Shown in pieces: positions 1 through 8,913 of a stretch of DNA of 64,000 bases. Both the position numbers and the translations under genes were made by a program. The stretch comes from Bacillus thuringiensis (GTDB lineage Bacteria > Bacillota > Bacilli > Bacillales > Bacillaceae_G): the NCBI RefSeq assembly GCF_022095615.2, contig NZ_CP155560.1, forward strand, positions 124,001 to 188,000, given 5' to 3'. How positions within the stretch are numbered: the first letter of the stretch is position 1; every line of letters begins with the position of its first letter. The notes below the pieces were generated by a model that made no database searches, was not told the origin of the DNA, and saw only the letters and a program-made list of their open reading frames with translations.

Positions 1-123
1 GGGGAAGCAGTAAATGAAAAGACACGGGCTAAACTTACTAACCTTGAGAATAATAAACAAGAATATATAGGAAAAAAAAGAATCTATCAAGTTACTTCAA
101 CGGGATTAAACAAAATAGATTAA
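1..123 (+). CDS. PadR-like transcriptional regulator, C-terminal end (partial)
   Basis: Frame 1 is open from the window edge to a TAA, giving 40 residues that end in KKRIYQVTSTGLNKID. A basic wing followed by Y-x-(L/V)-T-x-x-G is what PadR and other winged-helix regulators show at the end of the DNA-binding domain (for example RKYYxLTxxG). The start and most of the gene lie outside the window, so the family call rests on this short match alone. A rho-independent hairpin follows directly. Confidence 0.45.
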   Translation, partial: GEAVNEKTRAKLTNLENNKQEYIGKKRIYQVTSTGLNKID

Positions 124-157
124 CATGAAAAACATTCAAATTTTTAGTTAGATGCTT

Positions 158-190
158 AATAGTCGTTCATTATGAACGGCTATTTGGCTT
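158..190 (+). terminator. Terminator of the PadR-like gene
   Basis: A 12-bp stem (158-169 with 173-184, one G-T pair) with a three-base loop is followed by TGGCTTTTA, 35 bases after the stop codon of the partial gene. Confidence 0.6.
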
Positions 191-378
191 TTATTTAATA
201 TAAAGTGAAATTAATTTTAAAAATATGTTTGAGGACTGAGTGATGTTTAGGTGCTGTAGATTTGAGAAAAAAGAAACAGAATAATAAGGTATTTGTTGAT
301 AAAGACTCTTTGGTATTACAATATTTTACATATTTGGTATGATGTATATGAGTGCTATATATTAAGGGAGGAATGAGA

Positions 379-927
379 ATGAAGAGGTTCATAGCTCATG
401 CAAATGGTAATAAGATCTTTAAAAAGTTAGTTTTAATGGTGTTACCAATGGTTCTAATGTTAATGATGATAACCCCATCGAATGATGCATTGGCAGCCGA
501 CCAATCAAATGCAAGTTCACTAAAAGGTGTGAATCTATTTAATGGAAGCTGGACTGTTGCTATACAAGCTGCAAATTTACAATATGTGTCTGCTGAACCA
601 TCGGGAAATGTAGTAGCAAATCGTAGTGCAATTAATGAATGGGAGAAATTTGAATTAATTCCGACTGGGGAATTATATACGTTTGCTTTAAAAGCGAAAA
701 GTAATGGAAAGTACGTTTCGTTTGAGCCAAATGGTAGAGTAGTAGCAGATCGTACATCAATTGGGGCATGGGAAAAATTTATCTTATATAATGGTGGAGA
801 CAATAGGATATATGTATTACAAGCGCTAAGTAATGGTAGATTTATATCAGCAAATGGCGGTAGAGAATTAACTGCTAATAGTTATGTAGCTGGAAGCTGG
901 GAAAGATTTGTTATTGTGTACTTCTAA
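379..927 (+). CDS. Secreted fascin-like beta-trefoil protein
   Basis: The start at 379 is chosen because GGGAGG at 366-371 sits 7 bases upstream; an in-frame ATG at 373 is too close to it. The 182-residue product has a signal peptide (basic N-terminus, long Leu/Met core, ALA-AD cleavage site near residue 40) and then one domain made of three imperfect repeats of the type LQYVSAEPSGNVVANR, GKYVSFEPNGRVVADR and GRFISANGGRELTANS, each followed by a W-E-(K/R)-F motif. Three such GKYVS-like repeats form a beta-trefoil as in fascin/actin-crosslinking-like and ricin-type carbohydrate-binding proteins. A secreted lectin-like role is inferred, not shown; there is no catalytic module. It stands alone with its own terminator. 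Confidence 0.6.
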   Translation: MKRFIAHANGNKIFKKLVLMVLPMVLMLMMITPSNDALAADQSNASSLKGVNLFNGSWTVAIQAANLQYVSAEPSGNVVANRSAINEWEKFELIPTGELYTFALKAKSNGKYVSFEPNGRVVADRTSIGAWEKFILYNGGDNRIYVLQALSNGRFISANGGRELTANSYVAGSWERFVIVYF

Positions 928-1031
928 ATTTGGAAGTGTTATGTATCTAGATGATAATGACATGTGTAGTTCATATGCATGCCAAATACAATAAAGAGTT
1001 AAGTACTTAATATAAGTGTATATTTAGGTAC

Positions 1032-1068
1032 AAAAAGGACTGCAAGTAACTGTCAGTCCTTTTTGTAT
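1032..1068 (+). terminator. Terminator of the beta-trefoil gene
   Basis: AAAAAGGACTG (1032-1042) pairs perfectly with CAGTCCTTTTT (1054-1064), giving an 11-bp stem with A and T tracts on the two sides. Confidence 0.75.
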
Positions 1069-1102
1069 GTTAATTAAGTATCTGCTGTGGATGTAATAAG
1101 AA

Positions 1103-1130
1103 GAAAAAGAACCCTATAGGGTTCTTTTTC
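1103..1130. terminator. Palindromic hairpin, likely bidirectional terminator
   Basis: A perfect palindrome: GAAAAAGAACCCTA (1103-1116) followed by its exact reverse complement (1117-1130). The A and T tracts allow termination in either direction. Confidence 0.6.
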
Positions 1131-2426
1131 AAGGCATATTAACCGTAAGGAGAATCATGAAATGCTACTTCAAATCTTTATTAGGGGAAAGATTTTGAAA
1201 AAGCTTAACATACATCTATTTTTACATAAATGTAAGATATAGTAAATTGATAATATTTATACTTACTATTACTAATATTCAATTAATATGGTTAACACTA
1301 TGTGTATAGTGTTAACTGATGTTTAGTGTAGTATACATTTAGAAATCTAGTATTAGATTACAAGTGTTAAAAAGCTAATAGGTTTATCATTTCAAATTCT
1401 AACTAACATTTAAACGATTATAATTGAAATGGGGTGTGTATTAACTCTTATAAGCTAATGAAAGTAAATTAAAATAAATAAAGACCCTGTAAAAAAATAC
1501 AGGGTCGGATACAGGGTTAAGGGAACGCATAGTTTCTTAAAAACATAATAGCATATATATTTTGTGTAGCTATATGAAGATTTTGACAAAATTAAGAACA
1601 AGACAGAAAATCTTTGAGAAATCAAATATAGTGGTGGAAATATGATTAGGAAGTGAACTATTTATATGTTAATATAGATGAAACCTTTTGAGCACCGTGA
1701 TCAAAAGGGCATTGAATTAGAGGCTTAGGTTAGTGAGATAATTAATCTTCCTGAAAAAGAAAAATGTTTTTTAGATTACAAGAAGAAAAGACACCTTTTG
1801 GGTGTCTTTTCTTTTTGTATACAGCTCACATATTGTTGAATTAGATACGAAACCATAATTCGACTATGAAATAAACAACATAAGAAATTTTAACATAATC
1901 TGGACTGAAAAAAATATGTAATAGTGCATCTTTAGTTTTTAATTGTTGTATTGGATATAGAAAAACAATATAAATAAAAAGGGCATGCAGTCGTATCTGC
2001 CGCCCCATTTAGGAGGAATTCAAGACACCAATAGGACACGTATTGGTAAAAAGGCTCAAAAATAGTATATGTAAAAAGAAAAAGTCCTATACCAAAAGTG
2101 GTCTGAGCTTTATCTTTTTTACTTATTCAAAAATCAAATCCCGCTCTTTTTAAAATTTGTACAGCAAACATATAGTTTGGAATGGAATCAGAAAAAGTAT
2201 ACATGAAAATGGCAGACAACAATTTTGTCGCCTGCTGGTGCCAAGGGATTGAATGAGTTAGACAATTCCTATAAATTGCTACCCCATTACCAGAAGAGTG
2301 AAGCCGCTAGTTCAAACGGCTTAAACCTAGTTTGCCTGATAAAGAAAAAATTATGAGTGGAAATTTTGTTTGCTCTATATGAAAAGATAAATAGATATTC
2401 ATCAGACAAGGATAATACAGCATACC
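1131..2426. other. 1.3-kb stretch without a supported gene
   Basis: It holds several hairpins: GACCCTGTA (1483-1491) with TACAGGGTC (1498-1506); AAAAGACACC (1786-1795) with GGTGTCTTTT (1801-1810) followed by a T tract; a GC-rich hairpin at 1981-2005; and ACCAAT/ATTGGT at about 2028-2046. A short frame starting at ATG 1678 (MKPFEHRDQKGIELEA, stop at 1726, then continuing in frame as VSEIINLPEKEKCF) looks like a decayed small gene, but I cannot name it. Otherwise nothing coding is visible. Confidence 0.4.
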
Positions 2427-2825
2427 TTGAATAGGGGGGTGGAACGAATTAAGAAAAAGAATGTGATTAAGGAAGGGACTGAATCAGGAGTGGGAATTTC
2501 GGACAGGATTTGGGGATCCGTGATTGCCTTGGGCATTGCGACTAATATCGTTGCGTGTATAATGGCAGTATACATTCAAAAATACGAGCTAATGATAAAC
2601 TACCTTACAAATATTTTATTTTTAATAATTATAGCGATAACGTATATTAAGATGAAAATTAACAAGTGGGTGGCGTTAGGATTTACGTTAGTTGTAATGG
2701 AAAAAGGTATTAAGGCAGGTTATGATTTCTACACACATGATTACTATGGTGTCAGTTGGAATTTAGCTATCATTGTCTATTGCATATACGAGATGAAAAA
2801 TTATTATGTTGAAACAAATAAATAG
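2427..2825 (+). CDS. Small multi-pass membrane protein of unknown function
   Basis: The open frame begins at TTG 2427; GTG 2439 and GTG 2463 are alternatives and no start has a clearly placed ribosome binding site. Up to 132 residues with about four hydrophobic segments: IWGSVIALGIATNIVACIMA, a long MINYLTNILFLIIIAITYI stretch, WVALGFTLVVM and SWNLAIIVYCIYEM. The segments are joined by short basic loops, and the protein ends in a charged tail. No family is recognised. It is isolated, with non-coding DNA on both sides, so the context says nothing about its role. Confidence 0.5.
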   Translation: MNRGVERIKKKNVIKEGTESGVGISDRIWGSVIALGIATNIVACIMAVYIQKYELMINYLTNILFLIIIAITYIKMKINKWVALGFTLVVMEKGIKAGYDFYTHDYYGVSWNLAIIVYCIYEMKNYYVETNK

Positions 2826-3038
2826 CCGCAAAAAATAAGGGTTAGTAGGCGGAATTCTTGTTAAAGTATACAATTTTTTTTAACAATAATATTACGGTCC
2901 TGTTTTTTACTTCAATAGTATAAAAAAAGACGCCATAAGGCGCCCCCAAATTGGGTAAACGAGGTTTTAGTTTTCCAATCTAAAGAAATTATGTATCAGC
3001 TCACAATGAGAGTATATCATAATATACAATCAAAAAAA

Positions 3039-3054
3039 TATGCATTATTACATA
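3039..3054. promoter_or_regulatory. PlcR box (exact consensus match), no obvious target gene
   Basis: TATGCATTATTACATA fits the published PlcR consensus TATGNANNNNTNCATA at every fixed position. The box is palindromic. Reading right there is only a terminator (3099-3127) before the convergent gene at 3312-3686. Reading left there is the 3' end of the gene at 2427-2825. It may therefore be an orphan left by a lost gene, or serve a short RNA. Confidence 0.45.
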
Positions 3055-3098
3055 TATGAGTTTAACAAAAGTAAGATGGGAGTAAATCAAAATAATAT

Positions 3099-3127
3099 AA
3101 AAAAGACACTACAGGAGTGTCTTTTTT
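3099..3127 (+). terminator. Strong rho-independent hairpin
   Basis: AAAAAAGACACT (3099-3110) pairs perfectly with AGTGTCTTTTTT (3116-3127) over 12 bp. No gene ends immediately upstream; it lies 45 bp right of the PlcR box, so it could end a short PlcR-driven transcript. Confidence 0.6.
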
Positions 3128-3311
3128 GAGAAAATACTCTATAATTAACTTTGGGGAAGGTAATGTTAGAGTATATATTTAGCATTATCTTTATATTTGA
3201 TAAACCATGAAATCAAAAGATTTTGTGGTTTATTTTTTGAACAATAGATATTCCATTATTGGCAGTGAGCTATTGATCATTATAAGCATTTAAAGAGGTA
3301 GGATTAAAAAT

Positions 3312-3686
3312 CTAACATCGAATAACGGTTCCAGAATATAGCGTTACGAAATGATTTCCCATATCCAAAACGGTACTTGCCTGTATATAGCCCTTAAAAC
3401 CTTCTGAAGAATAATAAATTTCTTTTGGTATACTTTCTTTAGATTGGAAATGTGTTTTAGAGTATTTTACATAATGGTTTTTAATAACTTTTGATTCTGG
3501 AACAATAGTGTTTTTTTGTTCCAATGTTTGCCTAGCACTAGAAGGTGGTATGAATCTTACAGTGTCTTGGTAATTATGATCTAAGGTTTCAGCTTGTACA
3601 CTGTGTGACGACACAAAGACGCTTAAACTACTTCCCACAATTAATGTTGCAAATGCTAACTTTGAGAATTTTGTTAATCTAATCAT
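3312..3686 (-). CDS. Small exported protein of unknown function
   Basis: 124 residues. AAGGAG lies about 7 bases before the ATG. A typical Sec signal peptide (MIRLTKFSKLAFATLIVGSS, then a cut near SVQAET at residue 32) is followed by about 90 residues rich in polar and aromatic amino acids (KNHYVKYSKTHF, IYYSSEGFKGYIQ). It ends at the only cysteine. No domain is recognised and there is no lipobox, cell-wall sorting motif or further membrane segment, so it should be released or loosely wall-bound. It is transcribed alone. Confidence 0.55.
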   Translation of the reverse strand: MIRLTKFSKLAFATLIVGSSLSVFVSSHSVQAETLDHNYQDTVRFIPPSSARQTLEQKNTIVPESKVIKNHYVKYSKTHFQSKESIPKEIYYSSEGFKGYIQASTVLDMGNHFVTLYSGTVIRC

Positions 3687-4368
3687 TTTATAATCTCCTT
3701 TTCATTATTTTGTAAGGTACCTCCTTACACCTCACAGTCTATATCCACAACATAAGGGTGTACATACATATTGATAGACAAAATTCTACAAAATACCTCT
3801 TGTTTTTTGGTTTGTGTATAATAATTCAATGTTTGATAATTTATCAGAAGTAAAAATGTAGGACTTATATAAATGAAAATGAATAATTTATGCAGAGTTT
3901 GTATATAAAATTATTGTTCAAATATTCCGAAATGAGTTGATAAAGATGATGTGGTATTATTAGACAATAATTGATTCGATAGGTTGATTTTGAAAAGTGA
4001 ATTCTCTTTTTGAGTTTTTATTATTTAAGATAACTAAAGAATTAAGTACAAGCCTACAATTTAAATAAAAAAAGTGAGAAAAATGATAAACATTCTTCTC
4101 ACTTTCATCAATTAGGGTGGCATATACAAAAATATGCGTTTAAGAGGATTTTTGGATGAAAAATCCACATACATAGTATAACAAAATATTTAAGGCACTT
4201 TGCATGTAATATTGCATATGAAGAGTTTGTAGATATAATAGTTAGTCAATTTCTATCATTTAACGGATTTTTCGGAGAGTGCTCCTGTCTTAAGAGAGTG
4301 CAGGTGGATAGGGGAGAGATGAATTTTGGTTTGGTGTAGCCAAAAAGAACTATTCATATTTTGATATG
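3687..4368. other. Intergenic stretch between the exported protein and rap-phr
   Basis: About 680 bases without a supported frame. A near PlcR box lies at 4203-4218 (CATGTAATATTGCATA, one mismatch at the first base). Several short direct and inverted AT-rich repeats occur (for example around 4010-4110), but no hairpin with a clear T tract other than the rap-phr terminator that follows. Confidence 0.35.
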
Positions 4369-4396
4369 TAAAGACCCTCCAAATGGAGGGTCTTTA
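4369..4396 (-). terminator. Terminator of the rap-phr transcript
   Basis: TAAAGACCCTCC (4369-4380) pairs perfectly with GGAGGGTCTTTA (4385-4396) around a four-base loop, 13 bases beyond the phr stop codon. Confidence 0.7.
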
Positions 4397-4408
4397 CATA
4401 CACTTACA

Positions 4409-4570
4409 TTAAGTTTGTTGTGGTGCACCACCATGATCGCCAACACTATATGTGGGAGCAGGGTAATGTCCATGAGTAGCAAACTGATCCGCTTTAGAAA
4501 ATTGAGAAATCCCTATTGTTAGAACCCCAATACAAGCAATACCTGATAATAATAGGCTGATTTTTTTCAT
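4409..4570 (-). CDS. Phr signalling peptide precursor (53 aa)
   Basis: Its ATG shares the final A of the rap stop (TAATG), so it is translationally coupled to rap. The product starts MKKISLLLSGIACIGVLTIG, a signal peptide, followed by a short polar tail ending YSVGDHGGAPQQT. This matches Phr precursors: small, exported, directly downstream of a Rap gene, with the active penta- to heptapeptide in the C-terminal half. The tail contains GDHGGA; from memory the B. anthracis plasmid Rap BXA0205 uses the Gly/His-rich GHTGG, so a pentapeptide around DHGGA or GDHGG is the best guess. The processing site is inferred. Confidence 0.75.
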   Translation of the reverse strand: MKKISLLLSGIACIGVLTIGISQFSKADQFATHGHYPAPTYSVGDHGGAPQQT

Positions 4571-5685
4571 TATTTTAACACTCCTTTTTCAATTGATTTT
4601 CGTCTTGCTTGGTAACAAATATGGAAATAATCACTTACCTTTTGATGGTTCTCTAATTGTCTACATTTTGTGGCAAATAATTCAGCGTATTCGACAACAT
4701 ATTCCCATAATTCTTCTTCCTCAAAGTATAAGATTCCTTCTTGGATGATTTTTTCTAATTCTTCCAATGGTATATTTTCGTTTAATCTTTTTAAAATAGA
4801 GAAGTGGTATGTGTATTCTTCGTTATGAATTCCTCTGCAAATCTGTAATCCCTTATCAATGAGTTTGCTAGCTGCTGATTGTTCTCCTAATTTATAATGC
4901 TCCTTAGCTTGTAGGAAGATAGCCTTGAAGTGTGTAGGGAGTTTCTCTGTTACTTCTGAAAGGTGACGAATAGCTAACATAGACATACTTCGATCAGAAT
5001 ACAGCCACCCTAATGTGCTTTTTACGAATAACAAGAAATCTTCTTCCTTATTCTGTTGTAGTAATTCAATTGCATAATGCAGATATTCTTCTGCTTGTTC
5101 GTATTGCTTTAAATAGATACAGCAGCCACCTAGCAAACTATTACAAAAGGCTGTTTTTACTTCATAACCTTCATACTTCGAAAAGATTTCTCTCGATTTA
5201 TTTGCGTATTCGATAGAAGCCAGCATGTTGTAGGTATGGTGATAAAAAGTAGCAATTCTATAGTAGAATTCAGCGTGTTCAATTTCATCTGGAATGTCTA
5301 CTAATATCTTTTCTGCCAGTTTATAATGTTCCTCTGCCTCAGTAAAACTTGATATAAAAGTGGAATGAATGGATTTAAAAAAGTGATAATAGAAGCGTAG
5401 AAAATGGTCTGTAGGCATATCATAATCACTAATAGCATCAAAACTATTTTGTTGAATACCGAGGCTATCTGTTAAGACTGTGTAACGAAATTCAAGTAGT
5501 GAGTAATAAAGTAACAAATTTTGATCCTGATGTTCTTGATTCGACTCAATGCTTAACTTATTAATTTTTTCATCAATTTTCTTTTTCAGATTAGTAGCTT
5601 TTATAACTTGTTGAGATAGCATAGATCGATACCAGTCGTTCAATAGAGAGGTTAATTCTTCATTTCTCTTTAATGAAACACTCAT
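4570..5685 (-). CDS. Rap-family tetratricopeptide regulator
   Basis: 371 residues from ATG 5685, chosen because GGGGAG lies 6 bases upstream; an ATG 15 bases earlier lacks a good site. The protein has the Rap layout: an N-terminal helical bundle (about residues 1-80, with LTSLLNDWYRSMLSQQVIKA and LLYYSLLEFRY) followed by TPR repeats (AEEHYKLAEKIL, AEFYYRIATFYHHTYN, EQAEEYLHYAIELL, KAIFLQAKEHYKLGE). Rap proteins dephosphorylate Spo0F-type response regulators or block DNA-binding regulators, and are inhibited by re-imported Phr peptides. The overlapping phr gene makes Rap more likely than a PlcR/NprR relative, and there is no N-terminal HTH. The exact target (sporulation or competence) cannot be told from sequence. 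Confidence 0.85.
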   Translation of the reverse strand: MSVSLKRNEELTSLLNDWYRSMLSQQVIKATNLKKKIDEKINKLSIESNQEHQDQNLLLYYSLLEFRYTVLTDSLGIQQNSFDAISDYDMPTDHFLRFYYHFFKSIHSTFISSFTEAEEHYKLAEKILVDIPDEIEHAEFYYRIATFYHHTYNMLASIEYANKSREIFSKYEGYEVKTAFCNSLLGGCCIYLKQYEQAEEYLHYAIELLQQNKEEDFLLFVKSTLGWLYSDRSMSMLAIRHLSEVTEKLPTHFKAIFLQAKEHYKLGEQSAASKLIDKGLQICRGIHNEEYTYHFSILKRLNENIPLEELEKIIQEGILYFEEEELWEYVVEYAELFATKCRQLENHQKVSDYFHICYQARRKSIEKGVLK

Positions 5686-5923
5686 TATATACTCCCCCAT
5701 CCTATAGAAATATCCTAATCCAATTTAATTGTAACTATCATAGCAAAATAGTAGGGGAAATGAGAGTATTTTACAATGTTTTTCAATAAAATTCATAAAA
5801 AATAATCAATTTATGTCGAATGTATTTAGAATTCAAATTATTTTATTTGGTACTATAGTATGAATCCCTACAAAATGTATAAACTTTGCATATGTAAATA
5901 AGAAGAGAATAAATAAAGTAAGT

Positions 5924-5957
5924 AAAAAAACTTGTAGGAATTCCTACAAGTTTTTTT
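5924..5957. terminator. 34-bp perfect palindrome, terminator-like
   Basis: Seven A, then CTTGTAGGAA and its exact reverse complement, then seven T. It could stop transcription in both directions, shielding the rap promoter region from the 6-kb side. Confidence 0.55.
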
Positions 5958-6754
5958 GAGGTAATCTAAAAAAGTGAAACAGCCTACCTCATTATTCGTA
6001 ACAGGGAAACTATCTTACTTATGGCTTGATTTCATTATATAACGAGTATTAACATTTAGAGTTTAGATATTTTAAAATTTTGTTAATAGATAAATAAAAT
6101 GTGCTATTTTAAGGATTTGTTTTTATAGTTGATTAAAGGCGAATTAAAGACAGGTAGGGGACAAGGTGCATAAAAGAGAAAATTTCCTTTAATTGTTCTG
6201 AAAAGATGATTTTAAAAGCTATTTAGGTATAGAATAAGCAGTTCATGAATTTATCACAATTGGTGAAAGTAAACGAGAGACTCCATATATAAGCAAGAGC
6301 TTTAGTGGAGTAACTAGAAGAAGGAGATAGTTATAAAATTGTTAAAGATTAGTATAATTATTGAAGTTTTCAACATGTTTGCTTTTCGGATAGGATAAGT
6401 AGAAGAAGATAGGAAGTTTTTTTAAAACTAAGCTTTTTTGACAGGAATAGATTTTTTTATAATTAGAACAAATAAACGAATAAGTTCATATAATGTATTG
6501 TCGTTAAAGTAAGACATTATTCTCTCTAAACAAAGGAATCACTAAAACAACATGTGATTCCTTTATTCTTCAGTATAATGTCTATGATTGATTTGAAATA
6601 ACCGAAGAAAAAAATTGTTAATGGACAATCACATGATTCTAGGAATAGTAGGCTGATAATTTAGACTACAAAAGTTAATGTGCCCTTTATTATTTTAGCC
6701 AAGAAGAGCCCCTCCTTAAGGAATACTCTGTGTATATGAGTAAGTGGAGATAGT
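5958..6754. other. Intergenic stretch upstream of rap and downstream of rfbG
   Basis: About 800 bases with no supported gene. It includes a hairpin at 6532-6564 (AAAGGAATCAC with GTGATTCCTTT), which could end the rfb operon transcript if that runs 190 bases past its last stop, although the loop is 11 bases and only a short T run follows. Scattered RBS-like GGAG motifs are not followed by open frames. Confidence 0.35.
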
Positions 6755-7843
6755 TTAAAGCATGCAATATTGTTTGATTTGGCTAACACATAGATCTATC
6801 ATCTCTTCACGGGTGTTAGATTTATAATGTTTATACCATTCTATTGTATTTTCTAAAGTCTGCTGTAGGGACCACTTCGGTTGCCAATTAAGGTAGAATT
6901 TTGCTTTACTAATATCAAGGTTTAGTAAATTTGCTTCATGAAAATTCATTGGATCTATATTTTTTGCTGTCCAATCTCCGGAACCCCAAATATCTAGTAA
7001 ACTCGTCACTAATTTTTCTACTGGAACAATATTGTCTAAGGATGGTCCGAAGTTCCATGCTCCTGAAAAAATAATACCATTATTTATAATTTTTTCTGCG
7101 AGGAGTAAATACCCGCTTAAGGGTTCTAGTACATGTTGCCAGGGTCTAATAGCAATAGGGTTTCTAATAATAATCTTTTTGTTCGATTCTAATGCTCGTA
7201 TACAATCGGGAATAATCCTATCTATTGACCAATCACCACCACCAATTACATTACCAGCTCGAACGCTTGCAATTATTTTCTTGTGGTGAGAAAACTTTTC
7301 TTCCGGAAAATAAGAATTTCGATAAGAAGAAATTAAAAGCTCACAGCATCCTTTGCTTGAACTATATATGTCATGGCCACCCATAGGATCAATTTCACGA
7401 TACCCCCATGGCCATTCTTTATTTTCATAGCACTTGTCACTTGTCACCATAATTCCTATTTTAGCAGATTCATGTAATCGAATTGCTTCTAGTACATTCA
7501 TAGTTCCTACAACGTTTACCTCGTATGTCTCTCTAGGATATTCATATGAATATTTAACTAGAGGTTGTGCAGCTAGATGAAATACAATTTCAGGATTATA
7601 ATCTGTAAAAACTTTATTTAGTTTACTAAAATCTCTTATATCTCCACGAATATCAATTATATCATTTTGAAGGTTAGTAACATTAAAGTTATCATGTTTA
7701 TTTTTAGGATCTAATGAATATCCAATTACAGTAGCGCCCAATTCCTTTAACCATAGGGATAACCAAGAACCTTTAAAACCAGTATGTCCTGTAATTAAAA
7801 TTTTCTTTCCATGAAAAGCATTATTAAAGTTTTTGTTTAACAA
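6755..7843 (-). CDS. rfbG: CDP-glucose 4,6-dehydratase
   Basis: 362 residues, the usual family length. The start is TTG 7843 with AAAGGAGGTGG six bases upstream. It is an extended short-chain dehydrogenase with the NAD-binding GHTGFKGSWLSLWL (about 17-30), typical of CDP-glucose dehydratases, an acidic DIRGD turn, a catalytic Ser/Thr region MVTSDKCYE and a YSSSKGCCE Tyr-x-x-x-Lys. It converts CDP-D-glucose to CDP-4-keto-6-deoxy-D-glucose in the cytosol. It is the last gene of the minus-strand operon whose first gene (11004-11753) makes CDP-glucose. The downstream SDR gene at 7872 is spaced 28 bases away, consistent with co-transcription. Confidence 0.9.
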   Translation of the reverse strand: MLNKNFNNAFHGKKILITGHTGFKGSWLSLWLKELGATVIGYSLDPKNKHDNFNVTNLQNDIIDIRGDIRDFSKLNKVFTDYNPEIVFHLAAQPLVKYSYEYPRETYEVNVVGTMNVLEAIRLHESAKIGIMVTSDKCYENKEWPWGYREIDPMGGHDIYSSSKGCCELLISSYRNSYFPEEKFSHHKKIIASVRAGNVIGGGDWSIDRIIPDCIRALESNKKIIIRNPIAIRPWQHVLEPLSGYLLLAEKIINNGIIFSGAWNFGPSLDNIVPVEKLVTSLLDIWGSGDWTAKNIDPMNFHEANLLNLDISKAKFYLNWQPKWSLQQTLENTIEWYKHYKSNTREEMIDLCVSQIKQYCML

Positions 7844-7871
7844 TTAATCCACCTCCTTTAGTACAATGTTT

Positions 7872-8831
7872 TCAGGGGATTCGGTATAAATGTGTATTAT
7901 TTTTATACCAATTAATAGTTTTAATAATTCCTTCTTCAATATTAATTCTAGGTTCCCAAGAAAGAGATTCTTTAATTTTGTGAACATCTGCTTCAGGAAT
8001 CCATCTTTCATTTATTCTAGAGGAAATTGCACCGTAGTTCGGTCTGGAATTGGTGTTCAAATGTTTGAATAATAATTCTACATAATACTTTAAAGGATGA
8101 ATGGTACCACTCCCGATATTAAAGATATCATTTTGTACAGTAGTATTTTCTACCGCTAGGATACAGGCATCTATTATATTTTCAATATAACAATAATCTC
8201 TTAATTGATTGCATAAAGTTAAATTTACATCTTTGTTTTGTAATACTTGCAAGATAATATAGCTGAATATTTTATGCGGTTCCTCGGTCTCTCCGAATAT
8301 GCCAAAGGGTCTTAGTGTTATAAGATTAATATTGTTTTCACTAGCAATTTGATGGGCAAGTATAGTAGCAGCAGCCTTGGTGCTTCCATAAATATCCACA
8401 GGTGATAGTAGCATATTTTCATGAATAGGCTCCATTTTATTACCGTATTCAGAACTACTGCCCATATGAATAACTTTTTTACAATTTACTAATTTTGCTG
8501 CCTGAATTATGTTACATGTCCCTATAATATTTGTTTCTATAGCATGCATATAGTCTGTATGGGCAGAATTTACACCATAGGCGGCCAGGTGAAAGATATA
8601 ATCTGGATTCACTTTCTTTATTGCATCTTGTACTTGTTTTTTATCTCGTATATCTATTTCATAGGTTTCAATATTTTTTAGAATATCGTTCAGTCTCCAA
8701 GAATTGGATGATGTTCTTATCAAAAGAACAATTTTTGCTTGTAAATTTAAAAGTCTTCGTACCAAGTGAGAACCAATAAAACCATATCCACCAGTAATAA
8801 GAAAAGTTTTATTTTTAAATGAAGTAATCAT
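7872..8831 (-). CDS. NAD-dependent epimerase/dehydratase, likely CDP-4-keto-6-deoxyhexose reductase or epimerase
   Basis: 319 residues of extended-SDR type. GGYGFIGSHLVRRL (near residue 14) is the Rossmann glycine motif, GSSSEYG carries the catalytic Ser and YGSTKAAA the Tyr-x-x-x-Lys pair, and a C-terminal substrate domain ends ISWEPR-like (SLSWEPRINIEEGI). It lies between rfbG and the glycosyltransferase, so it should act on CDP-4-keto-6-deoxyglucose, as CDP-abequose, CDP-paratose or CDP-tyvelose enzymes do. No rfbH (3-dehydrase) is present, so the expected product is a CDP-6-deoxyhexose rather than a 3,6-dideoxyhexose. The exact stereochemistry cannot be read from the sequence. Confidence 0.7.
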   Translation of the reverse strand: MITSFKNKTFLITGGYGFIGSHLVRRLLNLQAKIVLLIRTSSNSWRLNDILKNIETYEIDIRDKKQVQDAIKKVNPDYIFHLAAYGVNSAHTDYMHAIETNIIGTCNIIQAAKLVNCKKVIHMGSSSEYGNKMEPIHENMLLSPVDIYGSTKAAATILAHQIASENNINLITLRPFGIFGETEEPHKIFSYIILQVLQNKDVNLTLCNQLRDYCYIENIIDACILAVENTTVQNDIFNIGSGTIHPLKYYVELLFKHLNTNSRPNYGAISSRINERWIPEADVHKIKESLSWEPRINIEEGIIKTINWYKNNTHLYRIP

Positions 8832-8913
8832 AGTGATAATCTATCCTTTATTAAGATGTATTTTTAGTTAATGGAATAAATTTACTTATATTAACATAAG
8901 GAGAATATCAGTC

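Noticed and set aside
396..803. 135-codon minus-strand frame over the beta-trefoil gene
   Set aside because: It lies entirely within the antisense of a gene with signal peptide, repeats and ribosome site, and has none itself.
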